DNA of 32,059 nucleotides from Clostridia bacterium (GTDB lineage Bacteria > Bacillota > Clostridia > Oscillospirales > Acutalibacteraceae), in NCBI GenBank assembly GCA_017472575.1, contig JAFUPX010000019.1, forward strand, positions 1 through 32,059. Direction: 5' to 3'. Of the stretch, positions 13,265 through 22,913 are shown in pieces (positions within the stretch are counted from its first letter, which is position 1; the number at the start of each line of letters is the position of its first letter). Made by a program: the position numbers and the translations under genes. The notes under the pieces were generated by a model, which was given only the letters and a program-made list of their open reading frames with translations, ran no database searches and was not told the DNA's origin.

Positions 13265-16200
13265 TTAAAATGAAATTTCTTTTCCTAAACGGAAAGAATA
13301 CAATATTTTCTCCTTGACCTTTTTAGAGAATATTTTTTCGCAGGCGGCAGAATAAATATTCAACTGCTCGCTGTAAGCAGACTTCAACTGCTGCATATCG
13401 GTAACGCGGTCAGTTTTAAAGTCAAGAATAACAAGCTCACCGTTTTCAACAAAACACAAATCCACAGCGCCCTGAACGATTATATTTTCTTCCTTTTCGC
13501 CTTCAAGCTCAGGATTTATCCTTGAAGCCGGCATTTCGGTTAAGAAGCGCATTTCCCTTTTAACCGTATCGGAATTTTTAATTCTCTTAAATACATCGCT
13601 TTCAAAAAAGGTTTTTAAAGCCTCTGTGCTTACACATTCGGCTTCCCTTTCGGTTATAAACTGCCACTCAACAAGCCTATCAAGCTCGCTTTCAATATCA
13701 TCTGAGTTTTCAAAATCGTAAAACTGCATAACCTTATGGGTTGCATTTCCGATTTGAGTTGCAGTAACTCCACCGCACATAAATGAGGGCTTTGCGGTAA
13801 ACGCGAAATGCTCGCTTTCAGCCTTATTTGCGATTACCGAAACTGATGCCTTACTTTGTGTTTCTCTGTACTTTGCATAAGGATAAACAAAATTTATATT
13901 TTCCTTAATTTTTTCAACAATTTCGGTGTTTACTGAACATTCCGCCAAGTTCTCAGAATAATCCTGATACGGCTCATTTACATAAAATTCCTCTTTAACT
14001 TCAACTACACTTTCCGTATCTAAAGGAATGAGCTTGCTCGCATTCCCCCGCAGATTATGGCAGTCGGGGTGAAGTAAAAGTGCAGTAAGTATCCAGTCAA
14101 AATAGCTTTTTCCTTTTGTAAAGCAGACTTTTCCGTTCGAGCCGGCAGCTATTAGGTTAGTTTTTGCCTTTAAAATATTGCTTTCATATTTTTTAGGAGA
14201 AGCAACGAATACAAGCTTTTCTTCAGCACGTGTCATAGCCACATAAAGAAGTCTTAATTCCTCTGAAAGCTCTTTTGCTTTCATTTCTTCGATTTGTGTC
14301 TGACGAATTGCGGTAGTTACCTTTTCTTTTGCTTTATCGTCAAAATATTTTAATCCAAGCCCTAATTCACCGCTATATACCATCGACTCTTTAGAATCAC
14401 TGTCATTAAAAGCGGCGGCAGTATCTGCAACTATGCAAACCGGAAACTGCAAGCCTTTTGAGCCGTGAATACTCATTATTTTTACAGAATTTTCTCCTGA
14501 GAGCGCCGCCGCGGATTTAAGTCCCCTTTCAGACTGCCTTTTTATATAATCGACAAATCTGCCGATACCTGCCTGCTCACCGGACGAAAATTCCTCGGCA
14601 TACTTTGAAAGAAGCAGAAGATTGTTTCTGCGGCGCTCGCCGTCGCTCATAGCATAGACAATTTTCAAATATCCTGTTTCATACAACAACTTTGTTATAA
14701 GCTCAGGCAAGGCTAATGTAACCGCCATTCTTCTGTATTTTTCAATTCTTTTAAGTACACCGTTTGCCTTTTCATTTCCGTTTTCAGCGGCATAAACAAC
14801 CGCGGAATAAAGCTCCCCGTGGCGGTAAGCCGCTCTTATTCGGGCAGTTTCATCAGGAGTAAATCCGAAAATCGGAGAAAGCATAACACAAAGCAATTCT
14901 ATATTGCTCATTGGATTATCTATTATTTTAAGCAGAGAAAGGAAAACCGATATTTCGGTAGCTTCGGCATACCCTTCTGAGGAATAATTTACGGGAACAC
15001 CGTGTTTTCTTAATTCCTCCACCATTACAGGTGCTTTTTTAGATGTAGAACGCAAAAGAATTGCAAAATCGGAAAATTTCGCATTGCGAAGTGTATCGCC
15101 CTCTCTTATAAAAGGCTCCTCCGCCATTTTACGCTTTATATATTCCGTAATATATCCTGCCTCGTATTTTACGGCGGTTTCGGAATTTTCTCCGTTGGTT
15201 ATTATATGAAGCTCTGCGCATTTTTCGCTATTTTCGGGGAAAACTGCGCTTGGGATAAGCGCTTCTTCAAAATTATAGTCTAAGCCCCCGTTTTCCCTGC
15301 TCATAGTATTTTCAAAAAAGAAGTTTACAAAATCGCAAACGCCCTTTCGGCTTCTGAAATTATTACCGAGAACGATTTTTTTAGGCTGGTTATCCTTTGC
15401 TTCGGCTACAGGAATATATCTATCCTTTTTGCTTATAAAGTTATCAGGATTGGCACCTCTGAAACCGTAAATACTTTGCTTTACATCTCCTACTACAAAC
15501 AGATTTTTTTCTTTACCTGAAAGGATATAGAAAAGCCTGTCCTGCAAATCATTGACATCCTGATATTCATCAACCATAACCTCATCATAACTTGCCGATA
15601 GCTCTTCGAACTCCTCAAGCAGCTTAAGAGCAAGATGCTCGGTATTATGGAAAGTAAAGGTATTAATACGGAGATATTCTTCAAAAATTCTTTTATCAAG
15701 CTCTTTAAGTATATCAGCAAAAAGCCTTATCGGTGCGCTTAAATAATTATTTGTCTGCCTGATAAAATCGGTTCTTGCAAAGAAAAGCTTGCGTAAGATC
15801 TCTAAATCATCCTTATATGAGGCTACCGCCTGCTTGCAGGCATCAACCTCTTCGAGCCCTGAAATTTTTCTGCTTGAGGGAAGAGACGGAACAGAAAATC
15901 CTTGCAGGCTCTCATAAAACTCATCCCAATCGCCCTTTTCAGCCTGTATTTTCAGCTCTTCAAATTTTTCTATTAAAAGCGACAAATAAGGCAAATAAAC
16001 ATTAGCGGCTTCGTCGGTTAAGGAAATATAGTCTTTAAGTCTTACAATACCGGAAAGAATATCACTAATTATCCTTTCAGCCCTGTTAAACGCATATTTA
16101 TAACATTCGTGAGAGCTGTTAAAGTCCGCAAAATAACACTCGGCTATTTTATCATACCAAGCCTCGGGCTCAGCCATATTACGGCTGTAGCGGTAAATAT

Positions 16201-16726
16201 CAAGTAAAGCGTTTATAAATTTACCTTCATCGTAATCAGCACCGGCAATATCCAGCAAGGTGAAAAAATCTTTATCTCCCCCCTCAAGGTATTCTTCAAA
16301 AATTTCACCAGCAATTTTTTCATTAACAGACCTTAAAAGTCCCTCGTCACTTACCTTGAAATCGGGATTTACCCCTGCCCTTTCAAAATTTTCTCTTACT
16401 AAATCTATACAAAAAGAGTCTATAGTACATATTTTGGAAGATGCAATAAGATGCTTTTGCCTTAAAAGACCGATATCATCTGGATTTAGGCGACATTCCT
16501 CATCCAGCCTTTTTTCAATTCTGGTACGCATTTCCGCAGCGGCGGCATTTGTAAAGGTAACAATAAGGAGCCTGTCCGCACTTACGGGATTTACTTTATC
16601 GGTAATTCTTGATATTACCCTCTCGACCAAAACGGCAGTTTTTCCGGAGCCTGCCGCCGCAGAAACAAGTATATTTCCACGCTCGTCAATAGCAGTTTGC
16701 TGTCCTACAGTAGCCTTAAATGCCAT
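13265..16726 (-). CDS. addA: ATP-dependent helicase/nuclease subunit AddA
   Basis: A 1153-residue AddA. Near the N-terminus it has the Q-motif (GQQTAID) and Walker A AAAGSGKT (about 23-30). UvrD-like motifs follow, among them MVDEYQDVNDLQ and LRLLYVAMTRAEE. The C-terminal RecB-type nuclease shows GAVDLCF and VILDFKTD. With AddB it resects double-strand ends up to a Chi-like site and loads RecA. It overlaps addB by 11 bp, indicating coupled translation. Length is slightly below that of B. subtilis AddA. Confidence 0.97.
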   Translation of the reverse strand: MAFKATVGQQTAIDERGNILVSAAAGSGKTAVLVERVISRITDKVNPVSADRLLIVTFTNAAAAEMRTRIEKRLDEECRLNPDDIGLLRQKHLIASSKICTIDSFCIDLVRENFERAGVNPDFKVSDEGLLRSVNEKIAGEIFEEYLEGGDKDFFTLLDIAGADYDEGKFINALLDIYRYSRNMAEPEAWYDKIAECYFADFNSSHECYKYAFNRAERIISDILSGIVRLKDYISLTDEAANVYLPYLSLLIEKFEELKIQAEKGDWDEFYESLQGFSVPSLPSSRKISGLEEVDACKQAVASYKDDLEILRKLFFARTDFIRQTNNYLSAPIRLFADILKELDKRIFEEYLRINTFTFHNTEHLALKLLEEFEELSASYDEVMVDEYQDVNDLQDRLFYILSGKEKNLFVVGDVKQSIYGFRGANPDNFISKKDRYIPVAEAKDNQPKKIVLGNNFRSRKGVCDFVNFFFENTMSRENGGLDYNFEEALIPSAVFPENSEKCAELHIITNGENSETAVKYEAGYITEYIKRKMAEEPFIREGDTLRNAKFSDFAILLRSTSKKAPVMVEELRKHGVPVNYSSEGYAEATEISVFLSLLKIIDNPMSNIELLCVMLSPIFGFTPDETARIRAAYRHGELYSAVVYAAENGNEKANGVLKRIEKYRRMAVTLALPELITKLLYETGYLKIVYAMSDGERRRNNLLLLSKYAEEFSSGEQAGIGRFVDYIKRQSERGLKSAAALSGENSVKIMSIHGSKGLQFPVCIVADTAAAFNDSDSKESMVYSGELGLGLKYFDDKAKEKVTTAIRQTQIEEMKAKELSEELRLLYVAMTRAEEKLVFVASPKKYESNILKAKTNLIAAGSNGKVCFTKGKSYFDWILTALLLHPDCHNLRGNASKLIPLDTESVVEVKEEFYVNEPYQDYSENLAECSVNTEIVEKIKENINFVYPYAKYRETQSKASVSVIANKAESEHFAFTAKPSFMCGGVTATQIGNATHKVMQFYDFENSDDIESELDRLVEWQFITEREAECVSTEALKTFFESDVFKRIKNSDTVKREMRFLTEMPASRINPELEGEKEENIIVQGAVDLCFVENGELVILDFKTDRVTDMQQLKSAYSEQLNIYSAACEKIFSKKVKEKILYSFRLGKEISF

Positions 16727-19700
16727 TTTGGTTTTCCTCCTTGATTATTTTTACTGCCTCGTCGGTTTTCAATACCGACGCCGCCTTAGGTGTTATATCC
16801 TCTTTTCCGCAAACCGAAGCGAAATCGCAATATTTGCAGGCAGGAGATTTATAACCGTCCACAGGGTCAATATCAATATTTCCCGAAGCTATTTTATTTC
16901 CTATTCCGCAAAGCTTTTTATCAATATAAGTGAAAATTTCGTTAAAATCCTCTCCGTCGATAAAGGAGTTGTTGGTCTTAGAAAAGGAACCGTCCTTATT
17001 AACCGAAAGCCTTGGAACAAACTCACCGCGGTTTTCAGCCTCCATCGCTGTTACAACAGATAAATCCTTAATAAGAAGACCGTTCATAGCAGTGTTTTTG
17101 CCCTTTTCCTCACGGGAAGGCTGCATATAGAGAATTCCGGCTGCTTTTTCGCTCTCTTTACTTCCCTTAACAGCGGCATAAAGGTAAATCAGCATTTGGA
17201 GATTAAGTCCGTACAGTACATCCGAAATTTTAAACTCTCTGCTTCCTGTTTTATAATCCACAACCCTGATATAGCCGTTATATTTATCAAGCCTGTCGAT
17301 ACTGCCTGAAATTACAATATTACCCTTATCATAAGGAATTTTAAGTGCCGGTATCTCACCCTCAGCCCCAATTTTAACCTCACAGCCGTAAGGCTCAAAG
17401 CGGCTCTGGGCAAACTCTTCTATCATATGCGAGACTACCTCTTTAAGCAGCTTGGTTATTTTGGAAACAATAAACCTTGAATAAGCTGTTTCTATACTGC
17501 GATAACCTTTAACACTGTCCAGATACTCCTCTATATAGGCATCTACAAGCTCATCCGACTCCGCCTTAGAAAGAGTTCTAAGCGCTCCTGCGTTATTATT
17601 TATAAGCCTTTCAAGGACATAATGAACTATAGTACCCCTTTGAAGAACATTAAATTCAGCCGGTCTTAATTTTTCCGCCTTTAAGCCGTATCGGCAAAAA
17701 TATGAAAAAGGACAACGGGAAAAGGTATCTATTCGTGAGGCTGACATATATAAATCCTCGCCGTAGAGCATTTGAGCAGTCTCTTCCGAAATGGATAATT
17801 CCCTCTTTACTGCGTTCTCCAAGCCTTGGGCTTTTTCTTCTAAGCCGCATTCTTCGAGAGCTTTTTTTATAGTTTCCGCCGCCTCAAAAGAGTAATTGAT
17901 ACTTCGGCAGAGAAGAGTGTATGCCGCATCAGCTGTTTCGGGAAGATTTTCTTCACAAAGGCTACTCTCAGGATAAGTAACTTTTTCACACTCAATCGAC
18001 TCTGAAATTCTGTTAAGAAAAGCAGATTTTTCATACTGCTCACCGTTTAGCGCCGTTTTAGAGTAGCAGATATATAGCTTGTCCGAAGGACAGCAAAGGT
18101 TGGTATATACAAGGAATTCTTCATCCACAGCATCAGCTATCAAATCGTTACCTATTTCTACGCCGTATTCAGATAAAACGCGGCGCTCGTATGATGTAAA
18201 CACACCCGATTTATTATTTACGCGCGGAAAAATGCCCTGATTAGCGCCTAAAATAAAGGCTATTTTAGGACGGGAGGGTCTTATTCTGTCCGCCGAGCCG
18301 AAGGTTACCTCGTCAAGCGTTTGCGGAATTACACCCACGCTCGAAAGCGAAACAGCCGTTTCCAAGGAAGCAACAAAATCCTCTTTTTTTACTTCTGTTT
18401 CGGGCAAACAACGAACTGTGCTTTCAAGAAGATTTATATACATATCATAACTTTGCTTTAATATATCGGGAGAAATTTCATCTGTTGAGCTACCAAGCTT
18501 TACACACATTTGCTTTAGCTTTTCGCTGACATTACACTCCTCAAACAGCTTTATTATGGCAGAAGCCAAATTTTGGGGTGTACCCTTAAAGCTATCTTTG
18601 AAGCTTAAAATTGGGCGAATTGCCTTTTCTCTTAAAGCGTTTATTTGATCAAGCTGTTTTAAATGCTTTTCCTCTGCCGGCTCTGTAATAAATCCGCGGA
18701 CATCCATATCCCATTTTCTATTCCACATCTCCCCCTCAATTTTCCAGAGGGATACATAGTTTTCAAGAATTGAAATTTCTTCGTTGTTAAGGACGCCGAG
18801 TCCTGTTTTATTAAACCTCAAAATACTCTCAGTTGAAAAAGAGAAAGCAGCCTTAACGGCGTTCTGCGCCGCAACTGCCGCACAAAAGCTTGAAAGAGGC
18901 ATACGCTTATCTATAAAACAGCTTACATCGTTTTCTATACATGCATATTCAACGGCTTGTTCATAATCTGCGGCATCCCTTGAAATTATAACAAAATCCC
19001 TATATCTATAGCCTTTATCACGAACTAATTTTCTTATGGTTGAAGCGGCAAAATCAGCCTCATCAAAACGGGTTTCGGCACAGCAGACGGTAACACCGCC
19101 GTCCCTTTCAGCAAAGACCGCGTTATCACCCGAAACAACCTGTTCAAGCACATCCAAAGATTTTGAATTATAGTGCTTTTCCTTTAAAACAACAGGCGAA
19201 TTAATTTTAACGCCGTGGTTTAACGCCAGCCTTTCTATTTTTGCTACAGTTTTCCTGATATTTGAAAAAACATTAAAATCCTTTTTAGAATCAGGGTCAT
19301 TTGTAAAGCTTATGTATACATTATCTGCCTGAGATAATACACGGTCAATAATTTTATACTGCTGACCTGTAAATCCCTTAAAGGTATCAAAAAGCACTGT
19401 TTTACCCTTGAAATACTCATAAATACCAAGCATATCATAGAGCTTGCTGAGCCTGTCCGCAGGGTCCAAAAAGCTCTCGCCCACAAGCAAATCATAGTTT
19501 TCGTAAATTGTTGCTGTGTCATTAAGCTTTTGCCTTAATGCCTCAGAATTAATGCTAAGAGCCGCTGAGCGCAAATCCGAGGGAGTTATTGCGTTAATCT
19601 TAAGCTCGCCTACCGTATCAAGCACAGCCTTTGCATATCCTGAGGAGCCGATATAGCGGTTAGAGGATAAAAAAGGCTTTGAAGCGGATAAAGCTCTTTT

Positions 19701-19976
19701 CATCATAATTATTTTATCTGAATCGGAGAGAACGGTTCCTGCGGTTAACCCCGAAAACCTGCCTACCTCATCATAAAGACGGCTAAAGCTCAAAACAGAA
19801 ACATTAAGTGCGGCACTATCCCCTATTTCCTTTAAAATGGCCTTTTCACTCTCAAAGGAAAACTGCTCCGGAACTATGAGAACTGCCTGCTCTTTTTCTG
19901 TTACAGCTTCCTTTATTTTTTCAATTACAGTATGGGTTTTACCGGTTGACGGTCTTCCGAAAATAAACTGAAGCAT
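16716..19976 (-). CDS. addB: ATP-dependent helicase/nuclease subunit AddB
   Basis: A 1086-residue AddB. GRPSTGKT near residue 7 is the P-loop. The C-terminal nuclease has GSIDRLDKY and VVDYKTG. The 4Fe-4S cluster that pins the nuclease domain is visible as one Cys in FSRCPFSYF and three in CKYCDFASVC. The subunit recognises Chi in AddAB systems. GAGAGGAAATAAA precedes ATG 19976. Gene order addB-addA is the Firmicutes standard. Confidence 0.97.
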   Translation of the reverse strand: MLQFIFGRPSTGKTHTVIEKIKEAVTEKEQAVLIVPEQFSFESEKAILKEIGDSAALNVSVLSFSRLYDEVGRFSGLTAGTVLSDSDKIIMMKRALSASKPFLSSNRYIGSSGYAKAVLDTVGELKINAITPSDLRSAALSINSEALRQKLNDTATIYENYDLLVGESFLDPADRLSKLYDMLGIYEYFKGKTVLFDTFKGFTGQQYKIIDRVLSQADNVYISFTNDPDSKKDFNVFSNIRKTVAKIERLALNHGVKINSPVVLKEKHYNSKSLDVLEQVVSGDNAVFAERDGGVTVCCAETRFDEADFAASTIRKLVRDKGYRYRDFVIISRDAADYEQAVEYACIENDVSCFIDKRMPLSSFCAAVAAQNAVKAAFSFSTESILRFNKTGLGVLNNEEISILENYVSLWKIEGEMWNRKWDMDVRGFITEPAEEKHLKQLDQINALREKAIRPILSFKDSFKGTPQNLASAIIKLFEECNVSEKLKQMCVKLGSSTDEISPDILKQSYDMYINLLESTVRCLPETEVKKEDFVASLETAVSLSSVGVIPQTLDEVTFGSADRIRPSRPKIAFILGANQGIFPRVNNKSGVFTSYERRVLSEYGVEIGNDLIADAVDEEFLVYTNLCCPSDKLYICYSKTALNGEQYEKSAFLNRISESIECEKVTYPESSLCEENLPETADAAYTLLCRSINYSFEAAETIKKALEECGLEEKAQGLENAVKRELSISEETAQMLYGEDLYMSASRIDTFSRCPFSYFCRYGLKAEKLRPAEFNVLQRGTIVHYVLERLINNNAGALRTLSKAESDELVDAYIEEYLDSVKGYRSIETAYSRFIVSKITKLLKEVVSHMIEEFAQSRFEPYGCEVKIGAEGEIPALKIPYDKGNIVISGSIDRLDKYNGYIRVVDYKTGSREFKISDVLYGLNLQMLIYLYAAVKGSKESEKAAGILYMQPSREEKGKNTAMNGLLIKDLSVVTAMEAENRGEFVPRLSVNKDGSFSKTNNSFIDGEDFNEIFTYIDKKLCGIGNKIASGNIDIDPVDGYKSPACKYCDFASVCGKEDITPKAASVLKTDEAVKIIKEENQNGI

Positions 19977-20044
19977 TTTTATTTCCTCTCTTTTATTTAT
20001 CTCTTACATTTTACCATATCTTTTATCATTTTACGAGTATAATT

Positions 20045-20305
20045 TTATATTATCATCTGCAAAAGCACAAGTCCGCAAACAGCGGGAATACCAAATACCG
20101 AGCTTGCCCCTATACTCCATTCATTTAAGTGTATATAAACACCTGTAAATTTCGATATCAAATCTACAAGCGCCAATGCCGCAAGACCCAAACAAGCGTT
20201 TATAAGCAGTGTTTTAAGAGGTTTTGTTCCGATAATCGCAAAAATTAGTATGATAAATACTGCTAATCCCACAACCGCCAGACTGCCGTATTTTATAAAT
20301 TCCAT
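20045..20305 (-). CDS. bofA: BofA-family protein (pro-sigma-K processing inhibitor)
   Basis: An 86-residue integral membrane protein with two to three hydrophobic helices, similar in length and pattern to BofA (LLINACLGLAALALVDLISKFTG is typical of the C-terminal part). In Bacillus, BofA holds the SpoIVFB protease inactive in the outer forespore membrane until pro-sigma-K processing is due. ATG 20305 is chosen since AAGGGTGA lies just upstream; the frame extends further but without an SD. It lies between the kdgK terminator and addB and is evidence for a spore-forming lineage. Confidence 0.82.
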   Translation of the reverse strand: MEFIKYGSLAVVGLAVFIILIFAIIGTKPLKTLLINACLGLAALALVDLISKFTGVYIHLNEWSIGASSVFGIPAVCGLVLLQMII

Positions 20306-20351
20306 TTTATCACCCTTATTAAAGGTATGAGAAAAAGCAATACAAAAGAAC

Positions 20352-20377
20352 AAAAAACCGGTCAAAAGACCGGTTTT
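20352..20377 (-). terminator. Terminator of eda-kdgK
   Basis: On the minus strand AAAACCGGTC, loop TTTT, GACCGGTTTT, then more T (stem 20354-20363 with 20368-20377). It begins 7 bp after the kdgK stop. Confidence 0.88.
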
Positions 20378-20383
20378 AATATT

Positions 20384-21403
20384 TTATCTCTGAACTCTGC
20401 CTGAGCCGTCTCCTCCGGCTAACTTTTCAACCTCGCTTACACTAACGCGGTTATAGTCTCCCTCGATAGAATGCTTAAGAGCCGAAGCCGCAACTGCAAA
20501 CTCAATAGCATCCTTAGAGGATTTGCCTGTAAGCAGTGAATAGATAAGTCCACCGCCGAAGCTGTCTCCTCCTCCGACGCGGTCAACAATATGGAGATGA
20601 TAGGATTTTGAGAAGTAATAATCCTCACCGTCATAAAGCATACCTGCCCAATCGTTATCACTGGCGGAAATTGAAGAACGAAGTGTTATAGCAACCTTTT
20701 CAAAACCGAATTTATCAGCAAGCTGCTTGGCAACGCTCTTGTAGCCCTCGTGGTTAAGCTTGCCGCCGTATATATCGGTATTCTCAGCTTCAATTCCGAA
20801 AACATCCTTAGCATCCTCTTCGTTGGAAATGCAAACATCTACATACTTGCAAAGCTCGGTCATAGCGGCTCTTGCCTGTTCTCTTGTCCAAAGCTTGCCT
20901 CTGTAGTTAAGGTCACAGGAAATCTTAACACCCTTAGCCTTAGCCGCCTTGCAGGCTTCCTTGCATATTTCAACAACATTCTCACCTAAAGCCGGAGTTA
21001 TGCCTGTAAAGTGGAACCAGTCAGCCCCCTCAAAAATGCTGTCCCAGTCAAAGTCTTCCTTGCTTGCCTGCTGGATTGCGGAATAAGCGCGGTCATAAAT
21101 ACAAACAGAGCCTCTTTGAGAAGCACCCTTCTCGAGGAAGTATATTCCGACTCTTTCTCCTCCTCTTGTTATCTTGGAGGTATCAACTCCGAAATAACGC
21201 AGACTGTCTACCGCCGCCTGACCGATAGCGTGCTTAGGGAGCTTGGTTACATATACACTGTCAAGTCCGTAATTAGCTAAAGATACTGCAACATTTGCCT
21301 CTCCTCCGCCAAAGGTTGCCTGCATCTGGTCATTCTGGAAAAAGCGATAATAGCCGTTAGGGGCTAATCTTAACATTATTTCACCAAAGGTTACAACTCT
21401 CAT
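20384..21403 (-). CDS. kdgK: 2-dehydro-3-deoxygluconate kinase (PfkB family)
   Basis: A 339-residue ribokinase-fold sugar kinase. GGGEANVAVSLANYG (32-46) is the PfkB N-terminal signature, and the C-terminal VGGGDSFGGG carries the catalytic Asp and anion hole (GGGD where many relatives have GAGD). The KDG specificity comes from context: the gene overlaps eda by ATGA, so kinase and aldolase make KDG to KDPG to pyruvate plus glyceraldehyde 3-phosphate. The source sugar acid (uronates or gluconate) is not encoded here. Confidence 0.92.
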   Translation of the reverse strand: MRVVTFGEIMLRLAPNGYYRFFQNDQMQATFGGGEANVAVSLANYGLDSVYVTKLPKHAIGQAAVDSLRYFGVDTSKITRGGERVGIYFLEKGASQRGSVCIYDRAYSAIQQASKEDFDWDSIFEGADWFHFTGITPALGENVVEICKEACKAAKAKGVKISCDLNYRGKLWTREQARAAMTELCKYVDVCISNEEDAKDVFGIEAENTDIYGGKLNHEGYKSVAKQLADKFGFEKVAITLRSSISASDNDWAGMLYDGEDYYFSKSYHLHIVDRVGGGDSFGGGLIYSLLTGKSSKDAIEFAVAASALKHSIEGDYNRVSVSEVEKLAGGDGSGRVQR

Positions 21404-22038
21404 TTTCTTATCTCCTTTAATAATTCTACTGCCTCGGCAGTCATCTTTTCTATTTCATCAAACTTTTTATCGGCAATCTTGTCAGACGGAACCATCCAGC
21501 TTCCGCCGCAGCAGAAAACTGCTTTGCAATTAAGATAATCAGCAAGATTTGAGGTGTTTATTCCGCCTGTGGGCATAAAGCGGATATTTGTATAGGGAGC
21601 CGCCATTGCCTTAATCATTTTCACTCCGCCTGCTGCTTCAGCAGGGAAGAATTTAAGATATTTAAGACCATAGGACATACCAAGCTCAACCTCACCGGGA
21701 GTGCATACACCTGGAATTACGGGATAACCCTTATCTACGCAATGCTTAACAACTTTGGGGTTAAGACCGGGACTTACGATAACCTTGGCACCTGCCGCCA
21801 TAGCCTTGTCCGCCTGAGTAGGTGTTAAAACTGTTCCTGCGGCTATAAGCATATCGGGATATTTTTCCGCGATAAGGCGAATAGCTTCTTCCGCAGCATC
21901 GGTACGGAAGGTGATTTCAGCACTGTTCAAGCCGCCGTTTCTGAGTGCGGTTGCAAGGTTAACAGCGTCAGCCGCGTCGTCAATCTTAACAACAGGTACA
22001 ACGCCGACTTCTCTCATTTGTTCGATTAACTTTTCCAT
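21400..22038 (-). CDS. eda: KDPG/KHG aldolase
   Basis: A 212-residue class I aldolase that splits 2-keto-3-deoxy-6-phosphogluconate. The Schiff-base lysine is Lys129 in LKYLKFFPAEAAGG; Glu41 (SAEITFRT) is the general base. AAGTVL and SPGLNP are also conserved. ATG 22038 is chosen from the GGAG eight bases upstream; 22 further in-frame codons would overlap the promoter. It is first in eda-kdgK. Confidence 0.95.
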   Translation of the reverse strand: MEKLIEQMREVGVVPVVKIDDAADAVNLATALRNGGLNSAEITFRTDAAEEAIRLIAEKYPDMLIAAGTVLTPTQADKAMAAGAKVIVSPGLNPKVVKHCVDKGYPVIPGVCTPGEVELGMSYGLKYLKFFPAEAAGGVKMIKAMAAPYTNIRFMPTGGINTSNLADYLNCKAVFCCGGSWMVPSDKIADKKFDEIEKMTAEAVELLKEIRK

Positions 22039-22076
22039 CTTGATCACTCCAAAAAAGCAAAAATTTCTACAAATAC

Positions 22077-22104
22077 ATTTTATCACAAAGAAAAGAAAAG
22101 TCAA
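22077..22104 (-). promoter_or_regulatory. Promoter of eda-kdgK
   Basis: On the minus strand TTGACT (22104-22099), a 16-bp spacer and TAAAAT (22082-22077). It lies between the amidase stop and eda. The spacer is pure pyrimidine over much of its length. No clear operator palindrome is visible. Confidence 0.7.
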
Positions 22105-22124
22105 CCGAAATTTAACAAATATTT

Positions 22125-22865
22125 CTAAAAGCTTACAAATGCACTGTTAATATACCCCACTTTGTCTCCATACCCTGCAACTACCCACTCAGGCTGTTGA
22201 TTATAAACCGTAATTTCAGCGCCGTTTGGCACCTGCGCTATAACCGAAGCCTGAAGAGACGGAGCATATCTCATATTAACATTACCGCCAAGCGGAGTAA
22301 CAATAGTAGCAGGCAAAATCTGCTGCGGCATATTAAACGGTATTCCAAAATACTCCGTAAGAGAAAGCACAACATTTCTGGCTATTGTAGCGGTATTTTC
22401 TCTTATCCATGCCGCATCCTCAGGATTATCGTGATAAGCAAATTCAATCAAAACTCCAGGTGCCCGTACTCTTCTTACCTCTCCAAGAGAGGTTGTAGGA
22501 ATAGTGCGCACCTTATCGGGAAGCGGATAAATAAGCTGCAGATTTTCGGCTATAATCTGAGCCAATCTCATACCCGAGGTACTTGTAGGATAATAATACA
22601 CCTCCGCTCCCCTTATTTTACCGGCATTAGCTCCGGCAGCAGCGTTAGAATGAAGCGCTAAATGAACATCATAATTACCTGCGTTAGACGCGGCTATTGA
22701 AGAGGCGGCTGTCATATCAGGGGTATTTCTTGTGAACTGAATACCGCTTGCAACAAGGTACGGCACCATTTCGTCGGCAATTTTGTTCATATAAAATTCC
22801 TCGTTACCACCGCCGACATAAGGATTGAATTCCTGCGTTGACGGACTTAAATAAATTCTTGGCAT
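22125..22865 (-). CDS. N-acetylmuramoyl-L-alanine amidase (Amidase_3) with SH3-type C-terminal domain
   Basis: A 246-residue protein. The amidase domain spans about 1-175: ALHSNA holds a zinc His, and EFAYHDN carries the conserved catalytic Glu. About residues 185-246 form an SH3-like domain (VNMRYAPSLQASVIAQVPNGAEI). The N-terminus reads IYLSPSTQEFNPYVGGGNEE: the usual zinc His of DPGHGG is absent and Ser/Gln stand in its place, a variant I associate with clostridial and phage amidases. No signal peptide is present, so release would need lysis or a holin-like route; a mother-cell or prophage-type lysin is possible. Confidence 0.85.
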   Translation of the reverse strand: MPRIYLSPSTQEFNPYVGGGNEEFYMNKIADEMVPYLVASGIQFTRNTPDMTAASSIAASNAGNYDVHLALHSNAAAGANAGKIRGAEVYYYPTSTSGMRLAQIIAENLQLIYPLPDKVRTIPTTSLGEVRRVRAPGVLIEFAYHDNPEDAAWIRENTATIARNVVLSLTEYFGIPFNMPQQILPATIVTPLGGNVNMRYAPSLQASVIAQVPNGAEITVYNQQPEWVVAGYGDKVGYINSAFVSF

Positions 22866-22905
22866 AAAAAAACTCCTTTCTTTCCAAAATATGAAAAGAA
22901 AGGAG
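22866..22905 (-). promoter_or_regulatory. Terminator-like hairpin containing the amidase SD
   Basis: CTCCTTTCTTT (22873-22883) and AAAGAAAGGAG (22895-22905) are perfect 11-bp inverted copies with an 11-nt loop. On the minus strand the 3' arm ends in AAAGGAG, is followed by seven T, then ATG. The arm is thus both a terminator stem and the SD of the amidase. Confidence 0.8.
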
Positions 22906-22913
22906 CTTTTATG

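Noticed and set aside
16260-17063. Long open frame antisense to addA and addB
   Set aside because: It runs opposite two well-supported genes, is Ser/Leu/Ile-rich as expected for the reverse complement of coding DNA, and has no SD or known motif.
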